A DNA stretch of 9,142 bases from Nitrospirota bacterium (GTDB taxonomy: Bacteria > Nitrospirota > Nitrospiria > Nitrospirales > NS-4), in contig VBOK01000173.1 in assembly GCA_005877565.1 (NCBI GenBank), positions 1-9,142 of the forward strand, given 5' to 3'. Both the position numbers and the translations under genes were made by a program. Positions 1-5,847 of this stretch are shown here, in pieces. The stretch's first letter is position 1, and each line of letters opens with the position of its first letter. A model generated the notes under the pieces. That model did not search any database. It saw nothing but the letters and a program-made list of their open reading frames with translations, and was not told the DNA's origin.

Positions 1-1
1 C

Positions 2-328
2 GAGGTGCTCGGGCTGGAGGTGCTGGAGCGCAAGACGTCACCGCGCGGCTCCCATCTGGCCTTCCTCAAAGTGCCGAACAGCGAGGAGTTGATCGAGCTC
101 TGCAGCTTCCCGCCGAGCGGACCAGTCAGAGTCCAGGAAGATCTGGTCCATCTCGCGTTTCAGGTTGACGACTTGGATGGCACCATCCGGACTTTGCAGG
201 CCAAGGGCATCAAGATCACCGACGGCCCGACCACCACGTCCTCCGGCAGCCGCTTCATCTTCATCGACGCGCCGGACGGCTACGAGATCGAGTTGATTGA
301 GCGCAAACCCGGTACGGCCATCGTCTAG
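2..328 (+). CDS. VOC superfamily (glyoxalase/lactoylglutathione lyase-like) protein, 5' truncated
   Basis: The last 108 residues of a small metalloenzyme of the vicinal-oxygen-chelate fold; the window edge removes roughly the first 20 residues. The visible part opens with EVLGLEVLERK, the usual end of the first beta-alpha unit (typically ...FYxEVLGLxxxxR). Residues that fit VOC metal ligands are Glu32 in LIELCSF, His50 in DLVHLAFQVDDLD and Glu97 in PDGYEIELIE, numbered from the first visible residue. HLAFxVDDLD and DAPDGYEIELIE are typical of the lactoylglutathione lyase/methylmalonyl-CoA epimerase branch. The substrate cannot be told from the sequence; glyoxalase I is one possibility, and many VOC proteins of this size have no assigned reaction. 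The GTG at base 5 lies inside the conserved motif and is unlikely to be the true start. The next gene on this strand lies 180 bases downstream, beyond a repeat element, so an operon with it is not implied. Confidence 0.85.
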   Translation, partial: EVLGLEVLERKTSPRGSHLAFLKVPNSEELIELCSFPPSGPVRVQEDLVHLAFQVDDLDGTIRTLQAKGIKITDGPTTTSSGSRFIFIDAPDGYEIELIERKPGTAIV

Positions 329-336
329 GCACGGAT

Positions 337-495
337 CATCCATGAATACCTACTACGGCAGCCGATCCTCTCGCCCGGCGAGGCTTTTCTCGTTCGGCCT
401 TCTCGACGTACTGCTAGTACGCCTGCGTCGTCCTCACTTGCGAGAAGCCACGGCGGGCTTCGGTCTCAACTGCCTCGCTACGGCATCCATGAATA
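337..495. repeat. Intergenic element bounded by an exact 12-base direct repeat
   Basis: The sequence catccatgaata occurs at 337-348 and again, identically, at 484-495 (offset 147). A second short direct repeat, ctacggca, occurs at 353-360 and 478-485, so each end carries both motifs in a different arrangement. Between them sits an inverted repeat (373-458). The stretch lies between the VOC stop codon and the RidA start and carries no convincing gene; a short open frame crossing it has no recognisable protein. The layout resembles a REP- or MITE-like dispersed repeat with flanking duplication. Whether it recurs elsewhere in the genome cannot be seen from this window. Confidence 0.6.
373..458. 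repeat. Long imperfect inverted repeat enclosing a perfect hairpin
   Basis: The left arm (373-392, gcccggcgaggcttttctcg) pairs with the right arm (441-458, cgagaagccacggcgggc), with two mismatches and a two-base TT bulge. Inside the loop a second, perfect hairpin has arms CGTACT (407-412) and AGTACG (416-421) around a 3-base loop, GCT. As RNA this would fold into a stem with an apical hairpin. There is no T-tract after the right arm, so it does not look like a Rho-independent terminator, although it could protect or attenuate readthrough RNA from the VOC gene. Confidence 0.6.
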
Positions 496-507
496 ATCCG
501 AGCCTGC

Positions 508-966
508 ATGTCGTTTGAAGCGAAACTGGCCGAACTGGGCATCACGCTGCCGTTGGCCCCGAAGCCGGTCGCGACCTATATTCCGGCTGTGCGGGCGGGT
601 GATTTGCTTTTTCTGAGCGGCACCGGCCCGTTCAAAGACGGCGCGATCGTTTATGCCGGCAAGCTGGGTAAGGACCTCACCGTGGAGCAGGGGTATGAGG
701 CGGCCCGGCTGACTCTGCTCAATGCCCTGGCCATGGTTCGTCAGGAACTGGGGACGCTCGACCGCGTGACCCGCGTCGTGCGACTGACCGGACATGTGGC
801 CTCAGCCGATGGCTTCACCCAACAACCGGCCGTCATCAACGGCGCGTCGGATCTGCTCGTCCAGATTTTCGGAGAGGCCGGACGCCATGCCCGCCTGGCC
901 CTCGGCGCGGCCGTGCTGCCCCTGAACATGGCGATCGAGCTCGAACTCATCCTCCAAGTCCACTGA
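508..966 (+). CDS. RidA family (YjgF/YER057c/UK114) protein
   Basis: A 152-residue cytoplasmic protein of the RidA/YjgF fold. Family members form trimers, and the archetype hydrolyses reactive enamine/imine intermediates such as 2-aminoacrylate released by PLP enzymes. Visible signatures are PAVRAGDLLFLSGTGP (residues 26-41), a GYEAARLTLLNALA helix (62-75), DRVTRVVRLTGHVAS (85-99) and, near the end, GRHARLALGAAVLPLNMAIELELIL. Arg129 in the last segment matches the position of the conserved carboxylate-binding arginine of RidA. The extended N-terminus (about 20 residues, LAELGITLPLAPKPVATY) and the FTQQPAVINGASDLLVQIFGE segment fit the longer YjgF subgroup rather than the 128-residue RidA archetype, so deaminase activity is likely but not assured. 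An in-frame stop at 490-492 leaves ATG 508 as the only ATG start. No clear Shine-Dalgarno precedes it, and the start lies just 13 bases beyond the repeat element. Confidence 0.9.
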   Translation: MSFEAKLAELGITLPLAPKPVATYIPAVRAGDLLFLSGTGPFKDGAIVYAGKLGKDLTVEQGYEAARLTLLNALAMVRQELGTLDRVTRVVRLTGHVASADGFTQQPAVINGASDLLVQIFGEAGRHARLALGAAVLPLNMAIELELILQVH

Positions 967-1141
967 ACTTTTCAAGTAATTTTCTTTCACTCAGGCGTGA
1001 TCGTGGGTGACGCCGAGACGGGCGCCCAGGCGGAGCGCAAGGGCCATGCAGACGAGTCATCGGGGCTGCGACGGCGAAATGGACCTGAGCACGTCTGGGC
1101 TGCTCGGCGGCAGGACCCGCGATCATGCTCTTCCCCGCGCC

Positions 1142-1172
1142 TTGACACCTCTAGCGACCGCCGTGTTATAGT
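1142..1172 (+). promoter_or_regulatory. Sigma70-like promoter for the TIG/YCF48 gene pair
   Basis: A perfect -35 hexamer TTGACA (1142-1147) and a -10 hexamer TATAGT (1167-1172, five of six matches to TATAAT) are separated by 19 bases, slightly longer than the ideal 17. Transcription would begin near 1179, giving a leader of about 30 bases before the ATG at 1210. The preceding stretch from 967 holds no recognisable gene. This promoter is the reason for not extending the TIG reading frame upstream. Confidence 0.55.
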
Positions 1173-1196
1173 GCGAAACTTTCTTCTGAAGTCTGT

Positions 1197-1200
1197 GGAG
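1197..1200 (+). promoter_or_regulatory. Ribosome binding site deciding the TIG protein start
   Basis: GGAG, nine bases upstream of ATG 1210. It supports 1210 over the earlier open-frame start at 997 and over the ATG at 1228, and the protein then begins with a plausible signal peptide. Confidence 0.6.
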
Positions 1201-1209
1201 TTCTCACTC

Positions 1210-2838
1210 ATGTACCGGATTCGCAGCATGCAAACGTTCAGGTGGGGGGGTATCTTGCTCCTCGGAGTCTTCGTCCCGATGGTCGCGGCAGCGGCACCTG
1301 CGATCACACCAGACTCCGGTCCGATCGGCATCGCCGTCACCATTACCGGCGAAGGGTTCGGGAAGTTCGTGTCTGCCAAGCAGAATGTCGTGCTCTTCGG
1401 GAAGGCTCCTAGTCTTGTGGAACAGTGGGACGATAGCCGCATCGTCGTCAGAGTGCCTCGCAAGGCCGCCACGGGTCCAGTGGTGGTCAAGTCCGGCAAG
1501 AAAACCAAGACTGTGGGGACCTTCACCGTTGAAGTGCCGACCGTCAGGGAAGTCTCGCCGAAAGAAGCCGCCCCAGGAGCGACAGTGCAGATTATCGGGC
1601 GCAACTTCGGTCCGAGCATGGGCATGAAAGATCCGCTGATGCCGTTCGGGGTGAGCGAGGTGCAGTTCCACGGCGTCGCGGCTGAGGTGGTGCAGTGGCG
1701 TGACACGCGGATCGAAGTGAAAGTGCCGTCGAATGCGACAACTGGACCGCTGGTAGTCAGAGTCGCCTCCATGGCTCCCCTACCGGACGGGTCCTGCTGC
1801 GCACCCGTGCAGTACAGCACCACCACGCCGGTGACATTTACGGTCGTCGCCCCCATCACCCTGGAGCCCACCGAGGGGCCGTTGGGAAGCCCTGTCGTGA
1901 TTTCCGGGATCGGATTTGGCCAGAGGAAGGCGGGAGAGGATGCAGTGCTCTTCAACGGGATTCCGGCCCCGATCCTCCAGTGGACCAATACACAGATCCG
2001 CGTGATGTTTCCGCTCAATGGTACGTCGGGCCCCGTGACGTTGCAGCGAGGGAACGAATCTCGGGTCGTGGGCGAGTTTCGTTTGACGCCCCACAGAGTC
2101 ATTGGATTTAACCCGGACACAGCGCCGGTGGGCACGCTCGTGACGATCAGCGGGGAGAATTTCGGCGTGTTTTACGAGGGCGGTCCCAACCAGGTTCTCT
2201 TCGGGGGCGTACCCGGCCGGATCTTTCAGTGGACGGACCGGGTCATTGACGTGTGGGTGCCGATCAGCGCGAAGAGCGGCCCGCTGCTGGTCCGGCGGGG
2301 TGCGGGGACCGCGAAGCCCGATGGAGCGTGCTGCGCGGAACGCGGGTTTGCTGCGGCCGAGGCCGGCGTGTTCACCCTGGCAGTGCCGAAGGTCTCGTCG
2401 ATCTCGCCGGAGACAGCGGAAATCGGCAGTCTGATCACCATCACGGGGAGTGGGTTCGGAGAGTTCATCAAGTCCGATGAGCGTACGCAGGACAATCTCT
2501 CCCGCCAAGGGCACCTGCATCAGTTGACCCAATTCACGGAAAACATCGCGCGGACGGCCGTGCTCTTCCCGGCGAACAAGGAATTCGTCAAAGCCAGCCA
2601 TGTGGCCGGGTATGTCGAGAGCTGGACCGATACCGAGATCAAGGTCCGCGTGCCGCAGGTGGCGGTTCCGGGGACGGTCCTGATCACGCGCGGATCATGG
2701 GATATGCTGCCTGATGGGACCTGCTGCAAAGACAAGGAATGGATTCAGATCAAGGGCAGCAACTTCACGCCGACGGGTCTCGATAAGATCACCTCGGATT
2801 ATCTCAAGAACATCCCCAACCTTGGATCAGAGCAATGA
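1210..2838 (+). CDS. Exported protein with five IPT/TIG domains and PDGxCC motifs
   Basis: A 542-residue protein starting with a basic N-terminus, a hydrophobic core (GGILLLGVFVPMVAAAA) and a likely signal peptidase I site near residue 29. It then has five tandem immunoglobulin-like IPT/TIG domains, beginning near residues 30, 113, 216, 298 and 396. Each opens with a pattern like I-x-P-x-x-x-x-x-G-x-x-V-x-I-x-G-x-x-F-G and carries a central QW or SW strand such as VVQWRDTRIEVKVP. The six cysteines are all in three PDGxCC motifs (residues 192-197, 370-375, 501-506), in domains 2, 4 and 5. Domain 5 has a loop insertion of about 45 residues (near 421-465). There is no lipobox, transmembrane C-terminus or sorting motif, so it should be periplasmic or secreted. 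TIG domains usually serve binding or scaffolding; no enzyme domain is visible and no specific function can be assigned. The ORF can be read back to 997, but promoter and RBS placement favour 1210. Its stop overlaps the next gene's start (ATGA). Confidence 0.8.
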   Translation: MYRIRSMQTFRWGGILLLGVFVPMVAAAAPAITPDSGPIGIAVTITGEGFGKFVSAKQNVVLFGKAPSLVEQWDDSRIVVRVPRKAATGPVVVKSGKKTKTVGTFTVEVPTVREVSPKEAAPGATVQIIGRNFGPSMGMKDPLMPFGVSEVQFHGVAAEVVQWRDTRIEVKVPSNATTGPLVVRVASMAPLPDGSCCAPVQYSTTTPVTFTVVAPITLEPTEGPLGSPVVISGIGFGQRKAGEDAVLFNGIPAPILQWTNTQIRVMFPLNGTSGPVTLQRGNESRVVGEFRLTPHRVIGFNPDTAPVGTLVTISGENFGVFYEGGPNQVLFGGVPGRIFQWTDRVIDVWVPISAKSGPLLVRRGAGTAKPDGACCAERGFAAAEAGVFTLAVPKVSSISPETAEIGSLITITGSGFGEFIKSDERTQDNLSRQGHLHQLTQFTENIARTAVLFPANKEFVKASHVAGYVESWTDTEIKVRVPQVAVPGTVLITRGSWDMLPDGTCCKDKEWIQIKGSNFTPTGLDKITSDYLKNIPNLGSEQ

Positions 2839-3794
2839 TGAGACGGACAGGCTCGGTCGGCCTTCTCGCCGTGTTGGCTGTCCTCGCGGGGTTTTTCTCG
2901 GTAACGCTGGTATGGGCTGCCGCACCCGCAAGCGAGCCGGTGCGAGTGGTCAAGAGCGGAACCACCTTCACGCTCTATGGGGTTGCCCTTGCCTCCCCGA
3001 CCGCCGGCTGGGTGGTCGGCAGCGGAGGCACGATCCTCGCGACGACGAACGGGGGTGCCTCCTGGAAACCCCAAAAGAGCGGCAGCCAGGAGAATCTGTA
3101 CGATGTGGCGTTCCCCACGCCGAAGGTCGGGTGGGCGGTCGGAGCGAATGGCACGATTCTCAAGACGACCGATGGCGGGGCCAAGTGGACGGCGCAAAAG
3201 AGCGGGACCATCGTCAACCTCTATGATGTCACCTTTCTCGACGAGAAACGTGGCTGGATCGCCGGCGCGGACGGGGCGATCCTCTCGACGGACGACAGCG
3301 GCGCCTCGTGGCAGGACCGGCCGACCGGCAGCCGCGCCAATCTTTATGCGGTCCTGTTTCTGAACGAGAGAGATGGATGGACGGTCGGAGCCCTGGGGAC
3401 CATTTTGTCCACTAAAGACGGCGGGCGTACGTGGAAGGTCCGCGAGAGCGGAACGCCCAGCACCCTGTTCGACATCGCGTTTCCCGATCCTACGATCGGG
3501 TGGATTGCGGGAAACAGTGGGGCCCTCCTGCAGACCCTGAACGGCGGAGAGAAATGGGAGGACCGGTCCCTAGCTCAGCCGGTCGACTTGACCAGCCTGG
3601 CTTTCACGGACATCAAGGCTGGCTGGGTTGTGGGGGACCGAGGCGTGATCTTCAGGACGACGGACGGCGGGTTCACGTGGTCACCTTATGGCCGCGGCCC
3701 GCAGACGACCTTCTACGGGACCGCCTTTCGCGATGGAAAGACAGGCATTGCCGTAGGCGATAAGGGGATCATTGTCCAGATTGCGGTCCCCTGA
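2835..3794 (+). CDS. Exported YCF48-like seven-bladed beta-propeller protein
   Basis: A 319-residue protein with a signal peptide (basic MMRR, hydrophobic core to about residue 27, likely cleavage near WAAA at 27-30). The rest is built of repeats starting at residues 46, 87, 128, 169, 210, 251 and 292, an exact 41-residue period. Each has the form [NT]LYxVxFxxxxxGWxVGxxGxILxTxDGGxxW, the YCF48/BNR (Asp-box) propeller signature. The seventh repeat stops after 28 residues. The missing strand could be supplied by residues 36-45 (VRVVKSGTTF), which align with the end of the other repeats, closing a seven-bladed propeller. The plant and cyanobacterial YCF48/HCF136 proteins assist photosystem II assembly; here there is no sign of photosynthesis, so the role is unknown, perhaps binding or assembly of an exported protein. 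ATG 2835 overlaps the upstream stop by four bases, and a second ATG follows at 2838. The pair is probably translationally coupled. Confidence 0.85.
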   Translation: MMRRTGSVGLLAVLAVLAGFFSVTLVWAAAPASEPVRVVKSGTTFTLYGVALASPTAGWVVGSGGTILATTNGGASWKPQKSGSQENLYDVAFPTPKVGWAVGANGTILKTTDGGAKWTAQKSGTIVNLYDVTFLDEKRGWIAGADGAILSTDDSGASWQDRPTGSRANLYAVLFLNERDGWTVGALGTILSTKDGGRTWKVRESGTPSTLFDIAFPDPTIGWIAGNSGALLQTLNGGEKWEDRSLAQPVDLTSLAFTDIKAGWVVGDRGVIFRTTDGGFTWSPYGRGPQTTFYGTAFRDGKTGIAVGDKGIIVQIAVP

Positions 3795-3802
3795 CCTTGG
3801 TG

Positions 3803-4543
3803 TCAGCCGAGATTTCCCCACTCATACTGCACGATAGCTAGCGCCGCCAGGACGGCGCTCTCCGTCCGCAAGATATAATCACCCAGCGAGACGGCCTCAA
3901 AGCCGTGGCGCTCCGCCAGGTCGACTTCGCTGGCGTCAAACCCACCTTCTGGCCCGACCGCCAGTGTCACCGCGTCGGGGCGGGGCTGCCCGCGTAGCCG
4001 GTTGCGCAGAAGCGTGCGACCGGGCTTCTCCCATAACAGCCACCGACAGGCGTCCTGACCGGGGTCGACACACCAGGTGTCAAAGGAAACCGGTTCCATC
4101 ACAGTAGGTATGGTCCACCGCATACTCTGCTGCGCGGCCTCGAGCGCGATGCGCTGCCAGCGGGTGAGCAGGTGATTCGCTCGTCCAGCTTTAGGGCGGA
4201 TGACCGTCCGGGCCGTGAGGAGAGGGACCAGGCGGGCCACGCCGAGCTCGGTTGTTTTCTGGATCGCCCATTCCATGTGGTCCCGGTTGATGAGGGCAAG
4301 CCCCACGGTCAGGCGCGGAACGTTGCGTGGAGGAGGAGCGGATTCTGAGAGGATGTCGCCCGTGAGGCGATCGCGGTAGGTGGCGGTGATGCGGACTTGG
4401 TAACGGGGCCCGCCCGATTCCCCCAACCAGACCGTCTCGCCAGGCCGGACGCGGAGGCTGCCCTTCAGATGGCGGGCCAACGGGCCGGTGATCGAAACCG
4501 TCCCGTTTCGGATGGCGTCCCGCTCGATGAAGAAGACGGGCAT
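3803..4543 (-). CDS. rsmE: 16S rRNA (uracil-1498-N3)-methyltransferase RsmE
   Basis: A 246-residue SPOUT-class enzyme of usual length (about 240-250). It uses S-adenosylmethionine to methylate N3 of U1498 in 16S rRNA of the assembled 30S subunit. The N-terminal PUA-like domain (about residues 1-70) includes GPLARHLKGSLRVRPGE. The catalytic knot domain shows IQKTTELGVARLVPL (94-108), RWQRIALEAAQQSMR (128-142), LAVGPEGGF (194-202) and the SAM-loop segment SLGDYILRTESAVLAAL (219-235); the last two are diagnostic. The start ATG overlaps the dnaJ stop as TAATG, with no strong Shine-Dalgarno, so reinitiation by ribosomes finishing dnaJ is likely. rsmE next to dnaJ is a known arrangement, for example in Bacillus, where prmA lies between; prmA is absent here. 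The gene ends 8 bases from the convergent YCF48 stop codon, and no Rho-independent terminator is evident in that gap. Confidence 0.95.
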   Translation of the reverse strand: MPVFFIERDAIRNGTVSITGPLARHLKGSLRVRPGETVWLGESGGPRYQVRITATYRDRLTGDILSESAPPPRNVPRLTVGLALINRDHMEWAIQKTTELGVARLVPLLTARTVIRPKAGRANHLLTRWQRIALEAAQQSMRWTIPTVMEPVSFDTWCVDPGQDACRWLLWEKPGRTLLRNRLRGQPRPDAVTLAVGPEGGFDASEVDLAERHGFEAVSLGDYILRTESAVLAALAIVQYEWGNLG

Positions 4544-5652
4544 TACTCGAACATGTTTTTCATCTTGTTGAGGATGCCGCCCTCGTGGTCGAGCGACTCG
4601 CCGCTGCTCCTGGCGTATTCCTCCAGCAGTTCCTTCTGCTTCGGAGTCAGCTTCGTGGGGATTTCGACTTTCACGCGGATAAGCTGATCGCCCGTGCCAT
4701 TGCCCCGCAGGCTGGGCGCGCCGAGCCCCTTGAGCCGGAAGATCTTGTCATGCGGGGTCCCGGGAGGGATCTTGATGACCGCACCGTCGCCCTTCAGCGT
4801 CGGTACCTTGATCTTCGCCCCGAGCGTGGCGGCGGCGAAACTGACGGGGACTTCACAAACGATGTCGTTGCCCTTGCGGGTGAAGGTCGGATGCGACGCG
4901 ACATGGATCAGCACATAGAGATCGCCGGGCGGGCCGCCGTTCTCCCCCGGCTCGCCCTCGTTCGCCAGGCGCAGCCTGGTGCCCGTCTCGACGCCGGCTG
5001 GAATGTGCACGGTGAGCACGCGTTCCGTCTGCACCCGCTGCTGCCCGCGGCACGTCGGGCAGAACGCGGTGATTGTGTGACCGGTGCCCTGGCAGCGTCC
5101 GCACGTCTTATTGATGGTGAAGAAGCCCTGTTGGAACCGGAGTTGGCCGGCCCCCTTGCAGCTCGGGCAGACCTTGATGTATTCAGGGCTCTTGGCCCCG
5201 CTGCCGTGGCACTCCTTGCAGATCTCCCATCGGGGGATATTGAGGCTGACTTCCTTGCCGTTGACGGCGTCTTCGAAGGTCAGGTTCAGGCGGTACTCGA
5301 TGTCGGACCCGCGTGCGACCCGGCGACCCCCTTGCCGCCCACCGAAGAAGTCTTCGAAGATGTCGTTGAAGATATCGCCGAAGCCTTGCCCGAACCCTTC
5401 AAAGCCCTGCGGGCCCTCGGCATGGCCGAATGTGTCGTAGCGACGGCGCTTGTCCTGGTCGCTCAGCGTGGCGTAGGCTTCGTTGATCTCTTTGAATTTC
5501 TCCTCGGCTGCCTTCTTCTCCTGCTCGCTGATCTGGGTGTCGGGATGGTGTTGCCGGGCGAGCCGTCGGTAGGCCTTCTTAATCTCCTCCTCGCTGGCGT
5601 TCCGGTCGACGCCGAGGATCTCGTAGTAGTCTCGTTTCACTGTCGAGGCCAT
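4543..5652 (-). CDS. dnaJ: Chaperone protein DnaJ (Hsp40, class A)
   Basis: A 369-residue cytoplasmic co-chaperone that binds unfolded clients, hands them to DnaK and stimulates its ATPase. The J domain spans residues 8-75 with HPD at 36-38. A short Gly/Phe linker (about 76-110) is followed by the zinc-finger domain with four modules: CKECHGSG (145-152), CPSCKGAG (162-169), CGRCQGTG (184-191) and CPTCRGQQ (198-205). The last keeps both cysteines but lacks the final glycine of CxxCxGxG. The C-terminal client-binding domains (about 206-345) include HIPAGVETGTRLRLANEGEPG and GDLYVLIHVASHPTFTRKGND. Length and domain order are normal, so this gene looks intact, unlike dnaK and grpE just upstream. 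ATG 5652 gives the standard start (RDYYEILGV by residue 7); no clear Shine-Dalgarno precedes it. It lies 22 bases after the original dnaK stop at 5675 but 74 after the frameshifted one, so coupling to dnaK translation may be weakened. Confidence 0.96.
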   Translation of the reverse strand: MASTVKRDYYEILGVDRNASEEEIKKAYRRLARQHHPDTQISEQEKKAAEEKFKEINEAYATLSDQDKRRRYDTFGHAEGPQGFEGFGQGFGDIFNDIFEDFFGGRQGGRRVARGSDIEYRLNLTFEDAVNGKEVSLNIPRWEICKECHGSGAKSPEYIKVCPSCKGAGQLRFQQGFFTINKTCGRCQGTGHTITAFCPTCRGQQRVQTERVLTVHIPAGVETGTRLRLANEGEPGENGGPPGDLYVLIHVASHPTFTRKGNDIVCEVPVSFAAATLGAKIKVPTLKGDGAVIKIPPGTPHDKIFRLKGLGAPSLRGNGTGDQLIRVKVEIPTKLTPKQKELLEEYARSSGESLDHEGGILNKMKNMFE

Positions 5653-5674
5653 GGCGCGTCATGGCGAAACGCGA

Positions 5675-5847
5675 TCATGACTTGTCTTTGTTCACTTCAG
5701 TGTATTCGGCGTCCACCACCTTTTCCTCACTCTGGCCGCTGCCCGCACTGCCGGTGCGGCCGTCGCTGCCGGACCCCTCGGCTTCCGACGCGCCTGCACC
5801 GCTCGACGCGGTCTTCTTGTACATTTCCTCGCCGATCTTCTGCGAGC
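5675..5847 (-). pseudogene. dnaK: Out-of-frame remnant of the DnaK C-terminal tail
   Basis: Read in the +1 frame relative to the upstream dnaK frame, this stretch gives QKIGEEMYKKTASSGAGASE, a Gly/Ser-rich acidic linker, then EEKVVDAEYTEVNKDKS and a TGA stop at 5675-5677. The ending VVDAEYTEVNKDK matches the conserved Hsp70 C-terminus (E. coli VVDAEFEEVKDKK). It has no start codon or ribosome binding site of its own, so it can only be the severed end of the neighbouring dnaK gene. There are no stop codons or other damage in the tail, so the break is recent or artefactual. If it were joined by a +1 shift at the junction, the product would still lack lid helices C and D. Confidence 0.88.

Noticed and set aside
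297..518. A 73-codon open frame across the intergenic repeat
   Set aside because: It overlaps two real genes at its ends and follows the inverted repeat; no protein family is recognisable.
1087..1105. Small hairpin GAGCA/TGCTC upstream of the TIG promoter
   Set aside because: A 5-base stem in GC-rich DNA is expected by chance; no operator-like repeat accompanies it.
997..1209. Upstream extension of the TIG reading frame
   Set aside because: The extra 71 residues are arginine-rich and unlike an export signal; a promoter and a GGAG site lie inside this stretch, and a signal peptide starts at ATG 1210.
987..2135. A 382-codon open frame on the minus strand opposite the TIG gene
   Set aside because: No recognisable domain; the plus strand encodes a signal peptide and regular TIG repeats over the same bases.
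3780..3815. Possible bidirectional terminator between the convergent YCF48 and rsmE genes
   Set aside because: Only a 4-base inverted match (TGAC/GTCA) without a T-tract; too weak to call.
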